A stretch of DNA of 64,000 bases, taken from the NCBI RefSeq assembly GCF_001427905.1, contig NZ_LMEF01000029.1:565303-629302 (forward strand), given 5' to 3'. The position numbers were made by a program, and so were the translations under genes. A model generated the notes under the pieces. That model was not told where the DNA came from. It worked only from the letters and a program-made list of their open reading frames with translations, and did not search any database. The stretch comes from Flavobacterium sp. Root420 (lineage in GTDB: Bacteria; Bacteroidota; Bacteroidia; Flavobacteriales; Flavobacteriaceae). Positions 34,414 to 41,485 of this stretch are shown piece after piece (within the stretch, counting starts at the first letter, position 1; the number at the start of each line of letters is the position of its first letter).

Positions 34414-36183
34414 ATGAAGACAAATAAAATTTTTAATATAAAATTAATCGCATTGTTCTCTTTCATCTGGTTGTTTGCCAGCTGTACTGATCTTAACGAG
34501 GTTGTTTTGGATGAGGTATTGGGAAATAATGCTTCTAATCCTGCTGGTGCACTTGCTGCAGCTTATGACAGACTGGGAGACGGAACTTTTACTGATCACG
34601 GAGCCATTTTTTCTTTACAGGAATATACAACAGATGAAGCTATTTTGCCAACCCGCGGAAGTGACTGGGGAGATGGAGGAAAATGGAGAGACATGCACGA
34701 ATTTACATGGAAATCTGATAATGCCGTTGTAGGTGACAACTGGAACAAACTGACTAACGGAATTACACGTTCTTTAACAGCAATTCAGTCGATTGAAGAA
34801 AGTTCAATTCCGCAGAAAAAGTTGTTTTCGGCTGAAGCCAAAGCCCTTTTAGCGTATTATTTATACACGACTTTGGATTTGTACGGACAAACGCCATACA
34901 GAGATCCAATGAACCCGAATGCGCCTTTGCAAATTTTAAAAGCCGATACTCAAATCGATCAGTTAATTACAGATGTTGAAGCTTTGATTCCTGATTTGGC
35001 ATCAATGGGTGAACAACAAACACACCACGGACGTTTTACAAAAGAAGCAGCGTATGGTTTTTTAGCTACTATGTATTTGAACCGTGCCGTTTTTAAAGAT
35101 CGTTTTAATGCAAATTCAAGCTTTAATTTTAGTGAGCCTGCGGTAAGCGGTGGAGGAACTGATATGGATCGTGTTATTTATTACACTTCATTATTGATCA
35201 ATTCCGGAAAATACAGTTTAGAAAGTGATTATTTCAAAAACTTTGCAAGAGACAATGAAAACGGTAAGGAACTTATTTTTGCTATTTCTCAAAAGATCGA
35301 TTACATCCGTAACGGTTCTAATAGTTTTGCTTATGTGAGTATGGAGCGTAATCAGAGAACATCTGCTGCAAACAGAGGAACAAATGCTGCTTGTACAACA
35401 CCTGAATTTTATGCAACATGGGATGGGAATCACGATGACCCGAGATTTCAACAACATTATCAATACGCAGATGGGACATGGTTTATGAATGACGGTACAG
35501 ATGTAAGTGTTCCGGCAACAGATATTGTACCTAAAAGTACTAATTTACCTTGGTTTCATTTTAACAGAGGAATTCAGGCCGGACTTCAATATGGACCAAT
35601 ACTACTGCCTTCGGGATCTTTAGAGATGGTTGGGAACCGTATTAAAGTTTCTCCTTTATATATGGAAAAAAGCACCACTACAAGAATGGATTTCACACCA
35701 TCATTAACGTTTAAAAATCCTGCTCAGGCTGTTTTTGCCCAAAACGAAATCAATCAGGGAGCCCGTGTTTTTAAATATGAATTTGATCCTGAAGGAGGAA
35801 ACGGAAATAGTAATGTTGATATTCCATTGTTTCGTTTAGGTGGAATCTACACCATGAGAGCTGAGGCTTATTTCAGAAAAGGAAGTACAGGATTAGCAAT
35901 GGATGATTTGAATAAATTACGTACCAGCAGAAAAAGAGAATCTTTGTATGCAAGTGCTCCGGGAAAAGCGCTTACTTCTTTAGATGCAGCGCAATTGTAC
36001 AAAGAAATAGGTTTCGAATTGTACTGGGAATTGTACAGAAGACCACAAATGATCCGTTTTGGAAAGTTTGATTTACCAGGAACTGCAAAAGCAGCTTCAC
36101 AGCCCTTTAGAAGAGTATTCCCAATTCCGCAGTCGACAATTGATGTGACGAAGGAATTCAAACAAAATCAAGGATACAATTAG
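34414..36183 (+). CDS. SusD/RagB-type surface lipoprotein
   Basis: The 589-residue protein starts 5 bases after the SusC stop, so the two are co-transcribed. It has a lipoprotein signal with the lipid-accepting Cys in LFASCTDLNEV. The SusD-like TPR fold is seen in LLAYYLYTTLDLYGQTPYRD, GRFTKEAAYGFLATMYLNRA and the C-terminal FRLGGIYTMRAEAYFRKGST, IGFELYWELYRRPQMIRFGK. It caps the SusC barrel and binds the ligand at the cell surface. A terminator follows at 36219. Confidence 0.95.
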   Translation: MKTNKIFNIKLIALFSFIWLFASCTDLNEVVLDEVLGNNASNPAGALAAAYDRLGDGTFTDHGAIFSLQEYTTDEAILPTRGSDWGDGGKWRDMHEFTWKSDNAVVGDNWNKLTNGITRSLTAIQSIEESSIPQKKLFSAEAKALLAYYLYTTLDLYGQTPYRDPMNPNAPLQILKADTQIDQLITDVEALIPDLASMGEQQTHHGRFTKEAAYGFLATMYLNRAVFKDRFNANSSFNFSEPAVSGGGTDMDRVIYYTSLLINSGKYSLESDYFKNFARDNENGKELIFAISQKIDYIRNGSNSFAYVSMERNQRTSAANRGTNAACTTPEFYATWDGNHDDPRFQQHYQYADGTWFMNDGTDVSVPATDIVPKSTNLPWFHFNRGIQAGLQYGPILLPSGSLEMVGNRIKVSPLYMEKSTTTRMDFTPSLTFKNPAQAVFAQNEINQGARVFKYEFDPEGGNGNSNVDIPLFRLGGIYTMRAEAYFRKGSTGLAMDDLNKLRTSRKRESLYASAPGKALTSLDAAQLYKEIGFELYWELYRRPQMIRFGKFDLPGTAKAASQPFRRVFPIPQSTIDVTKEFKQNQGYN

Positions 36184-36218
36184 TTTTGTGTTAGTTTATT
36201 TTTATTTATTTTTTTACA

Positions 36219-36254
36219 AAAAGCCTGTCCCAGAAAGACAGGCTTTTGTTTTTT
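36219..36254 (+). terminator. Intrinsic terminator after susD
   Basis: aaaagcctgtc pairs perfectly with gacaggctttt around a 7-base loop and is followed by gttttttt. It lies about 35 bases past the SusD stop and closes the sigma-FecR-SusC-SusD unit. The rest of the gap to 36544 is A/T-rich with no ORF. Confidence 0.85.
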
Positions 36255-36544
36255 TGTAAAGAATCAAAAAAATAAAGAAGTTTTCTTCATTATTTTTTAT
36301 TCCATTTTGGTTTCAAATTATAATTTGAAACCATTAAGGCACAATACTTCAGATATTTATTTTTAATTCTATTTAGCTTTGAGAAAAAATGTAATATTTA
36401 ATTGACAATTGAGAGATTAAGCTACTTTAATTTAAAAGTGACTGATCATCAGAATTATTAAAAAGAAAAGTAACAGTGTAGTATTGTCTGAAATTTCAAT
36501 TTACAAGTAAATAAAATTATTAATCAAAATAAAAATTAGAAATC

Positions 36545-37193
36545 ATGAAAAAGTATCATTTATTATTTGTTGTTTTTTTCTTTTCGCGGGTAATGTCGGC
36601 ACAAAGTTCAGGGGCATTTTTACTTAATTTGTACGGAGGTTATATCTTAGGACAAGGTGGAATTTGACAACTCTTATGCTTATGTAGAAGATGGTTTTGA
36701 ATATGGTGCAGGTTTTGAATATTTTATAATGGATAATGCTTCTATAGAATTAAAATATAACCGACTTGATACAAAAATGCCTTTATACACGAAGACTTTG
36801 ACACCTAATAATCCTGTTCCCGCTGGGACTCAGCTTAATGCCGGAGATGATAAAGGTGCTATTAATTATATATTAGCTGATTATACGTATTATTTTGGAT
36901 CAAGTTCTCAAAAAGCATTACCATTTTTTGGTGCAGGAGCAGGTGTAGCGATTCTGGAATCACCTCAAAGTGGCAACGGAACTTATTTTGCGTGGGAAAT
37001 TAAAGCTGGTGTAAAAGTAAAAACCAACTCACCACTATCAATTAATCTTCATGCTTATTTGCAATCTATGTCGGCAGCTGTTGGATATGATTACTATTGG
37101 GACTACTATTATGGCCCTCTGGCGGTTACTGATTATGCGTCAATATTTCAGTTCGGACTGGGAGCTTCTCTAAGCTACGACTTCAGTAAATAA
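36545..37193 (+). pseudogene. Outer-membrane beta-barrel protein, frameshifted
   Basis: An ATG at 36545 begins a signal peptide and strand (MKKYHLLFVVFFFSRVMSAQ, then LLNLYGGYILGQG) but meets a stop at 36665-36667. The continuation lies in the +1 frame from about 36657, reading EFDNSYAYVEDGFEYGAGFE and ending with GLGASLSYDFSK, a typical porin-like or OmpX/OmpW-like barrel end. Restoring one base near the ggtgg at 36656-36660 joins the two parts into about 215 residues. It is either a real frameshift or a base-calling error. The next gene is also disrupted. Confidence 0.75.
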
Positions 37194-37235
37194 AAAACAG
37201 ACCTTAAATCGAATTTCAACCTTAAAAATAAAATC

Positions 37236-37724
37236 ATGAAAAAAATATTTTTATTACTTGTCTTAACCTTTGTGAGCGGATATGCGCAATCTGATTCCAG
37301 TCTTGCTGATGATGTTGCAGTAATCCAGAGTATTTATGGTAAATCTAAAGCTGATTTAGTGAAACAATATATGAACTTGTCAGAACCACAGGCATCAGCA
37401 TTCCAGAAAATTTATGATGAATATGAAACGCAACGTAAAGCATTAGGGCAAAAGAAAATGTAATTAATCAATGATTATGCTAATAATTACGATAACCTTG
37501 ATGATGCCAAAGCAGCAGAATTGACAGAAACAAATTTGAAAACTAATGCTGAATCAGATAAACTATTATCTAAAACATTTAGTAAAATGAAAAAAGCAGT
37601 TGGCGGCCGCAATGCTGCCAAATTTGTTCAGTTAGAGCAATATCTTCAAACCACTATAAGAGGAGAAATTCAAGATTCAATTCCGTTTATTGATGAAATT
37701 GAGAAATCAAGGATTAGTAAGTAA
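37236..37724 (+). pseudogene. Exported small protein interrupted by an in-frame stop
   Basis: The reading frame starts with a signal peptide (MKKIFLLLVLTFVSGYAQ) and runs through MNLSEPQASAFQKIYDEYET to a TAA at 37461-37463. The same frame continues without another stop as LINDYANNYDNLDDAKAAEL and then KMKKAVGGRNAAKFVQLEQY, ending at 37724. A single C-to-T change (CAA to TAA) would explain the break. The intact protein would be about 162 residues, helical and periplasmic, loosely like Spy/CpxP-type proteins in its LSEPQ and VQLEQY segments. I do not recognise a named family. Confidence 0.7.
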
Positions 37725-37983
37725 AGGTGCTAAGGGACTAAGATTCTAAGTTTTTAGCTTAGAACTTAGCAATTTAGAGCTGTATCTATTTAATTTGTCG
37801 CTCCCAAGATTCTGTGTTTTTTCCTCAGAACCTTAGTACCTCATAGTTGTTATTTTATAAAAAAGGACTGCAATGATATAATATTTGAATAATATACTAG
37901 TGGTATTTTTGATAATTCCACATAGACTGTGGAAAAATTAATATATCGACTGACAAATTAATAGTAATTCAAAATATAACATC

Positions 37984-38358
37984 ATGATACATCAAATTGA
38001 CACAACAGATAATATAGTAGCTTTTAGAGCATTGGCAGAAGTAACTAAAGACGATTTTCTAAGTGTAGTAGTTCCTGCGGTTGAGCATTTAGTGAAACAA
38101 ATCAATGAAATTAATTTCTTATTAGTTTTAGATACAGACACAGAAAATTTCACGGCTGGTGCCTGGCTTGAAGATGCTTTACTTGGATTAAAACATCTTG
38201 GAAAATGGAACAGAGCTGCTATAATTACAGATTCAGAAGATATTATTTCTTTTACTAACGGATTTAGTTATGTCGTTCCGGGAGAATTCCACGGATTTAA
38301 AAAATTAGAATTTAATAAAGCCTTAAACTGGGTTGAGGGAAATATTAATTTGGCGTAG
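37984..38358 (+). CDS. SpoIIAA-like / STAS-type protein
   Basis: The 124-residue protein resembles the SpoIIAA-like (DUF3478) family. It has IVAFRALAEVTKDDFLSVVV at the N-terminus, NFLLVLDTDTENFTAGAWLE in the middle, and HLGKWNRAAIITDSEDIISF followed by a C-terminal EFHGFKKLEFNKALNWVEGN. Family members are small cytoplasmic alpha/beta proteins that sometimes sit with stress genes. No catalytic residues are known. It stands alone on the plus strand. Confidence 0.8.
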   Translation: MIHQIDTTDNIVAFRALAEVTKDDFLSVVVPAVEHLVKQINEINFLLVLDTDTENFTAGAWLEDALLGLKHLGKWNRAAIITDSEDIISFTNGFSYVVPGEFHGFKKLEFNKALNWVEGNINLA

Positions 38359-38443
38359 AACTTGTTTCAAGTTTTTTTTGTTCGCTTCGCCAATTCGGCT
38401 AAAGCCTCCAGGCAAGTTTCAGGTTCTCCGCGAACGTTAAAAT

Positions 38444-38515
38444 AATAGCCATGAGTTCACGAATTTTTCTACATCATAGTAGACAATTAATTAGTGAATT
38501 CGTGGTTTTTTTAGT
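38444..38515. repeat. Hairpin repeat, copy 1 of a tandem pair
   Basis: The block starts tagccatgagttcacgaatt, continues tttctacatcatagtaga and ends gaattcgtggttttttt. cacgaatt pairs with aattcgtg, and tctac pairs with gtaga inside. It matches the copy at 38565-38632 in layout and in the tttttctaca/gtagac core. The T-run on the plus strand makes it terminator-like. Confidence 0.6.
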
Positions 38516-38564
38516 CTGCTGCTATTCGGTTCCAATAACCTGAAACTTGAAACAAACAAAAAAA

Positions 38565-38632
38565 TAGCCACGCCTTCAAGAGTTTTTCTACAGAAGTAGA
38601 CACTCAGGAATTTTCGTGGCTAATTTTTTAGT
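38565..38632 (+). repeat. Hairpin repeat, copy 2 of a tandem pair (terminator-like)
   Basis: tagccacg (38566-38573) is the exact reverse complement of cgtggcta (38616-38623). An inner ctac/gtag pair lies in the loop and a T-rich tail follows. Between and after the two copies lies the ggttccaataacttgaaac repeat (38529-38555, 38644-38664). No gene is visible in 38359-38691. Confidence 0.6.
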
Positions 38633-38691
38633 TTGTATTATTAGGTTCCAATAACTTGAAACATGAAGCAAAGAAAACCTGAAACAAAATT

Positions 38692-38961
38692 TTAGTGATT
38701 ATACTCGATACCACTACTTTCAGTAGCTTCTCTTTTTGCTTTTGATGATTTTTCTAAATGTTTATAGCAGGCAGAAGCCAATAATGGCACAGCAAGACCA
38801 CCTACAATTGCTGCAGTTTTATTGTGACCAACTTTTTTTAATACAGCACCAATAACAAGTGAACTGATACCGGCACAAACTAAATTTTTAACTGAAAGTT
38901 TTGATGCCGGGTTTGGTGTGATTCCGTGCAATAGTGGGTCTATAAAATTTAAATTTTCCAT
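38692..38961 (-). CDS. Small hydrophobic protein of cassette I (unknown family)
   Basis: I do not recognise a named family for this 89-residue protein. It starts MENLNFIDPLLHGITPNPAS, has two hydrophobic helices (CAGISSLVIGAVLKKVG and AAIVGGLAVPLLASACY) joined by a short basic turn, and ends in a charged tail. It is clearly related to the 99-residue protein at 60038-60337. Both start MEN, carry CAG.xSL near the first helix, LK followed by G, and PLLA..CYK at the end of the second helix. It is probably an inner-membrane or membrane-associated protein. It is the last gene of a three-gene minus-strand run. Confidence 0.75.
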   Translation of the reverse strand: MENLNFIDPLLHGITPNPASKLSVKNLVCAGISSLVIGAVLKKVGHNKTAAIVGGLAVPLLASACYKHLEKSSKAKREATESSGIEYNH

Positions 38962-38998
38962 GATTATACTAATTTATTTGTTTGAACTTGTTTGTATT

Positions 38999-39397
38999 TT
39001 ATGATGAAATCTTTTCATTATCTGTTTCGATCTCAATTTTTTCAATTTCTACTTTTTCTTTTTTAATGGCTTGTCTTAACAAAGCTAAAAGGCTCATATA
39101 GACGTTTGCTACAAAAACCAGCGAGAATCCTGCCAAAATGTAGCCACGCCAGTCATTTAACAAAAGTTTATAGTCTGTAAAGAATAAACAGGCAATTGTG
39201 ACATAATGGCTAAAACAATATTCACACGTAAAAAGATAAAACATTTTTCGTGACAATAATGTCCTGTCATTTTGAGAATGTCTGACACACCATTCGCGAG
39301 GTTCCCGAAATATTTCTTCATGCGTTACTGTCCAACTGATACATGCAATTGGAACTGCTAAAACGAAAAGCCAAATAATTTGGGTTAAAAGATCCAT
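38999..39397 (-). CDS. Small integral membrane protein with CxxC motif
   Basis: This 132-residue protein has an N-terminal membrane helix (LLTQIIWLFVLAVPIACISW), a soluble stretch with EEIFREPREWC, then TCEYCFSHYVTIACLFF with a CxxC followed by a helix, and a third helix (GYILAGFSLVFVANVYMSLL). The charged tail is rich in Lys and Glu. The CxxC next to a membrane helix resembles DUF1360-like proteins, but I cannot confirm that. It lies 15 bases downstream of the acidic protein gene and 37 bases upstream of the small hydrophobic one. Confidence 0.75.
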   Translation of the reverse strand: MDLLTQIIWLFVLAVPIACISWTVTHEEIFREPREWCVRHSQNDRTLLSRKMFYLFTCEYCFSHYVTIACLFFTDYKLLLNDWRGYILAGFSLVFVANVYMSLLALLRQAIKKEKVEIEKIEIETDNEKISS

Positions 39398-39412
39398 AAA
39401 TAGATGTTTTTC

Positions 39413-39784
39413 TTATTCTCTTGGATGCGTTTCAGGAAAATGTTCTGCCTCGAAATCGTCCATTTTGTCAGTGTCGTCGTCTATATGCTCTTCCTCGTCT
39501 TCGGGCTGACTATGATCATCGACATCGTCGGGAATGTATTCATTATCCTTGTCTTCATCATTGGTAATTAAACCATCTTCATTAATGATTCTTTCTTCAT
39601 TCGGAATATTTTCATTACGGTTATAATCATTTGTCTCGTGATTTACATCTCCTATAAATTCCCCACGATACTGTTCCTCATATGGATCTTCATCTTTTTT
39701 ATAATTATCAGTATCAATAAGTGTTTCCTGATCGATAAAATCCGGGTCTTTCGGGCCATAATTCTCGTTATTATACTTTTCCAT
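39413..39784 (-). CDS. Hyperacidic, probably disordered protein of cassette I
   Basis: The 123-residue protein has about 37 percent Asp plus Glu and almost no hydrophobic core, so it is probably intrinsically disordered. It has no signal peptide. It shares ENYGxxDxDF at the N-terminus and NEERIINEDGLITNDED in the middle with the 153-residue protein at 60370-60831 (ENYGQPDRDF, NEEIVNEEDSITNDQD). I do not recognise a named family. It is the first gene of a three-gene minus-strand run, with an A/T-rich 299-base region upstream shared with the divergent CinA-type gene. Confidence 0.75.
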   Translation of the reverse strand: MEKYNNENYGPKDPDFIDQETLIDTDNYKKDEDPYEEQYRGEFIGDVNHETNDYNRNENIPNEERIINEDGLITNDEDKDNEYIPDDVDDHSQPEDEEEHIDDDTDKMDDFEAEHFPETHPRE

Positions 39785-40083
39785 GACATTTTAATTTTAA
39801 TTGTTTTCCTGGAATAAATTTTCCGATTTTTTCTTTAAAGGCTTGTATTTTACAAAATTAGCTTTTGGCTCGTTTGAAATTGTTACAGAAAATTAGATTC
39901 TATTTCTATAATTATCAGTTGGAATAAAAAATAGGACAATTTTAATAGTTCAAATCATATAATTTTCGATAAAAATCATGTAAGCGCGTACTAATTATCA
40001 CTATTTATATTTGTTTGTGAAATTGAGGATAGAAAAACCTCATCTGTTCTAATAAAAAATGTATCATTTAAATTTGAAATACT

Positions 40084-40563
40084 ATGGCTTCTAAAAAGGT
40101 AACCGCTTGTTGCAAAGCCCTTATAGAAAAAAAATGGACTATAACTTTTGTAGAAAGTGCTTCGGCAGGAAAACTTAATTATGAGTTTTCTACCGTTATT
40201 GATTCTGGCAAAATTTTAATTGGCGGAATGATTTGTTATCATCCTTCAATGAAAGAAGATTTACTACACATCCCACATGGAACGATTAAAAAGTATACTG
40301 CAGAATCAGCCATAGTAACCAAATTAATGGCACAAAATTTTCATCGTCATGTCAAATCAGATATCTGTGTTGCTTTAACAGGACTGACAACTCCGGGAGG
40401 AAGTGAAAGTCCGACCAAACCTGTTGGTACTATTTTTATTCATATTGTATTTCCTGATAAAGAAATTGCTACACGACTTTTATTTAACGGATCACCTGAA
40501 GAAATTCTTGATCAGGCAACAGATGCTATAGCCGATTTGATTTTGCAAGAAGCTAAAAATTAG
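40084..40563 (+). CDS. CinA-type nicotinamide-nucleotide amidohydrolase (stand-alone domain)
   Basis: The 159-residue protein matches the CinA C-terminal (PncC-type) domain, which deamidates NMN to nicotinate mononucleotide in NAD salvage. Family signatures are TFVESASAGKLNYEFSTVID, GGMICYHPSMKEDLLHIPHG, ALTGLTTPGGSESPTKPVGT and IFIHIVFPD. The catalytic Ser region (ESASAGKL) deviates from the usual ESCTGG, so activity is likely but not certain. It lacks the N-terminal molybdopterin-binding-like domain of full CinA. It is divergent from the hyperacidic protein gene. Confidence 0.85.
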   Translation: MASKKVTACCKALIEKKWTITFVESASAGKLNYEFSTVIDSGKILIGGMICYHPSMKEDLLHIPHGTIKKYTAESAIVTKLMAQNFHRHVKSDICVALTGLTTPGGSESPTKPVGTIFIHIVFPDKEIATRLLFNGSPEEILDQATDAIADLILQEAKN

Positions 40564-40741
40564 TATTCAAAAATGAAAAATCACTATTTATAGTGATGCG
40601 CTATAATAAGTGGGATTGTAATTTTGCATCATACTGAAAAAGGTAACCAACACCAACTTCAGTATATATTTTGAATAATGTACTAAGATGGCAAAAGTGA
40701 AAGTAGGATAGCTCTGAGCCATTGAGTAAAAAACTCATAAT

Positions 40742-40779
40742 GGTGCCGCATATGTTTTTGGGGAAACAGTAAGCGGCAC
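40742..40779. other. Hairpin in convergent gap
   Basis: gtgccgc (40743-40749) pairs exactly with gcggcac (40773-40779) around a 23-base loop. A short palindrome, atcactatttatagtgat, lies at 40581-40598. They are the only structures I see in the gap between the CinA-type gene and the convergent response regulator. No U-tract follows, so this is not a standard terminator. Confidence 0.35.
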
Positions 40780-40820
40780 TGTAACGAGTGATTAAGCTAC
40801 AACTTACAATAGTTGAAACA

Positions 40821-41462
40821 TCAATCTACTAAACCATTTTCAACAGCATATTTTACGAGTCCCGCCGTATTTTTAGCATTTAATTTTGATAATAAATTAC
40901 GACGATGTGTATTTACCGTATTAAGACTAATAAAGGTTTTTTCGGCAATTTCAGCGGTATTGTATTCATGTGCAATCAAAACCAGAATCTCTTTTTCACG
41001 CGAGCTTAATTCGGTTAAAGTCGAAACCTGTTTTTCAATTTTAAACTGATTTGCTAAATATTTTTCTTCTGTTTCTTCTGAGAAATAATTATCACCCTGA
41101 ATAATAGAATAGATGGCTTCTAACAATTCTGATTTTTCAGCATTTTTCAAAAGATAACCATTAACCCCAATTCTAATTAATCTCGAAATAATGTTGACAT
41201 TACTGTGTGTACTTAGTACGAGAATTTTTATTTCCGGATATTCTTTTTTGAGAATTTTGCTTAACTCAATTCCATCCATTTCCGGCATACTAATATCAAG
41301 GATGATCAAATCGATAGCTTCTTTTTTTATGATATTTAACGCTTCGATGCCGTTGTTTGCTTTTCCAACAATATTTATTTCAGATTCTTGTTCGAGTAAC
41401 GATACAATTCCTTGTAAGAACATCGTGTGGTCATCGGCAATAAGCAGGTTAATTCTTTTCAT
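40821..41462 (-). CDS. NarL/LuxR-type response regulator
   Basis: From the ATG at complement 41460-41462 the protein is 213 residues. A start eight codons further upstream is also in frame but less likely. The receiver has acidic residues in LLIADDHTMFLQG, the phospho-acceptor Asp in LIILDISMPEMDG and the conserved Lys in GYLLKNAEKSE. A LuxR helix-turn-helix follows (LSSREKEILVLIAHEYNTAE, EKTFISLNTVNTHRRNLLSK). It is the partner of the histidine kinase gene whose stop lies 23 bases upstream. Confidence 0.95.
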   Translation of the reverse strand: MKRINLLIADDHTMFLQGIVSLLEQESEINIVGKANNGIEALNIIKKEAIDLIILDISMPEMDGIELSKILKKEYPEIKILVLSTHSNVNIISRLIRIGVNGYLLKNAEKSELLEAIYSIIQGDNYFSEETEEKYLANQFKIEKQVSTLTELSSREKEILVLIAHEYNTAEIAEKTFISLNTVNTHRRNLLSKLNAKNTAGLVKYAVENGLVD

Positions 41463-41485
41463 TTTTCTAAAATATACTTTTTTCA

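Noticed and set aside
37236..37463. Separate 75-residue gene followed by a second small gene at 37521
   Set aside because: The two parts are in the same frame with no other stop between them, so one gene broken by TAA at 37461 explains them better than two genes.
39785..39880. Minus-strand frame reading NEPKANFVKYKPLKKKSENL just upstream of the acidic gene of cassette I
   Set aside because: It looks protein-like and could have been the counterpart of the basic gene in cassette II, but it has no start codon after the preceding stop, so I did not call it.
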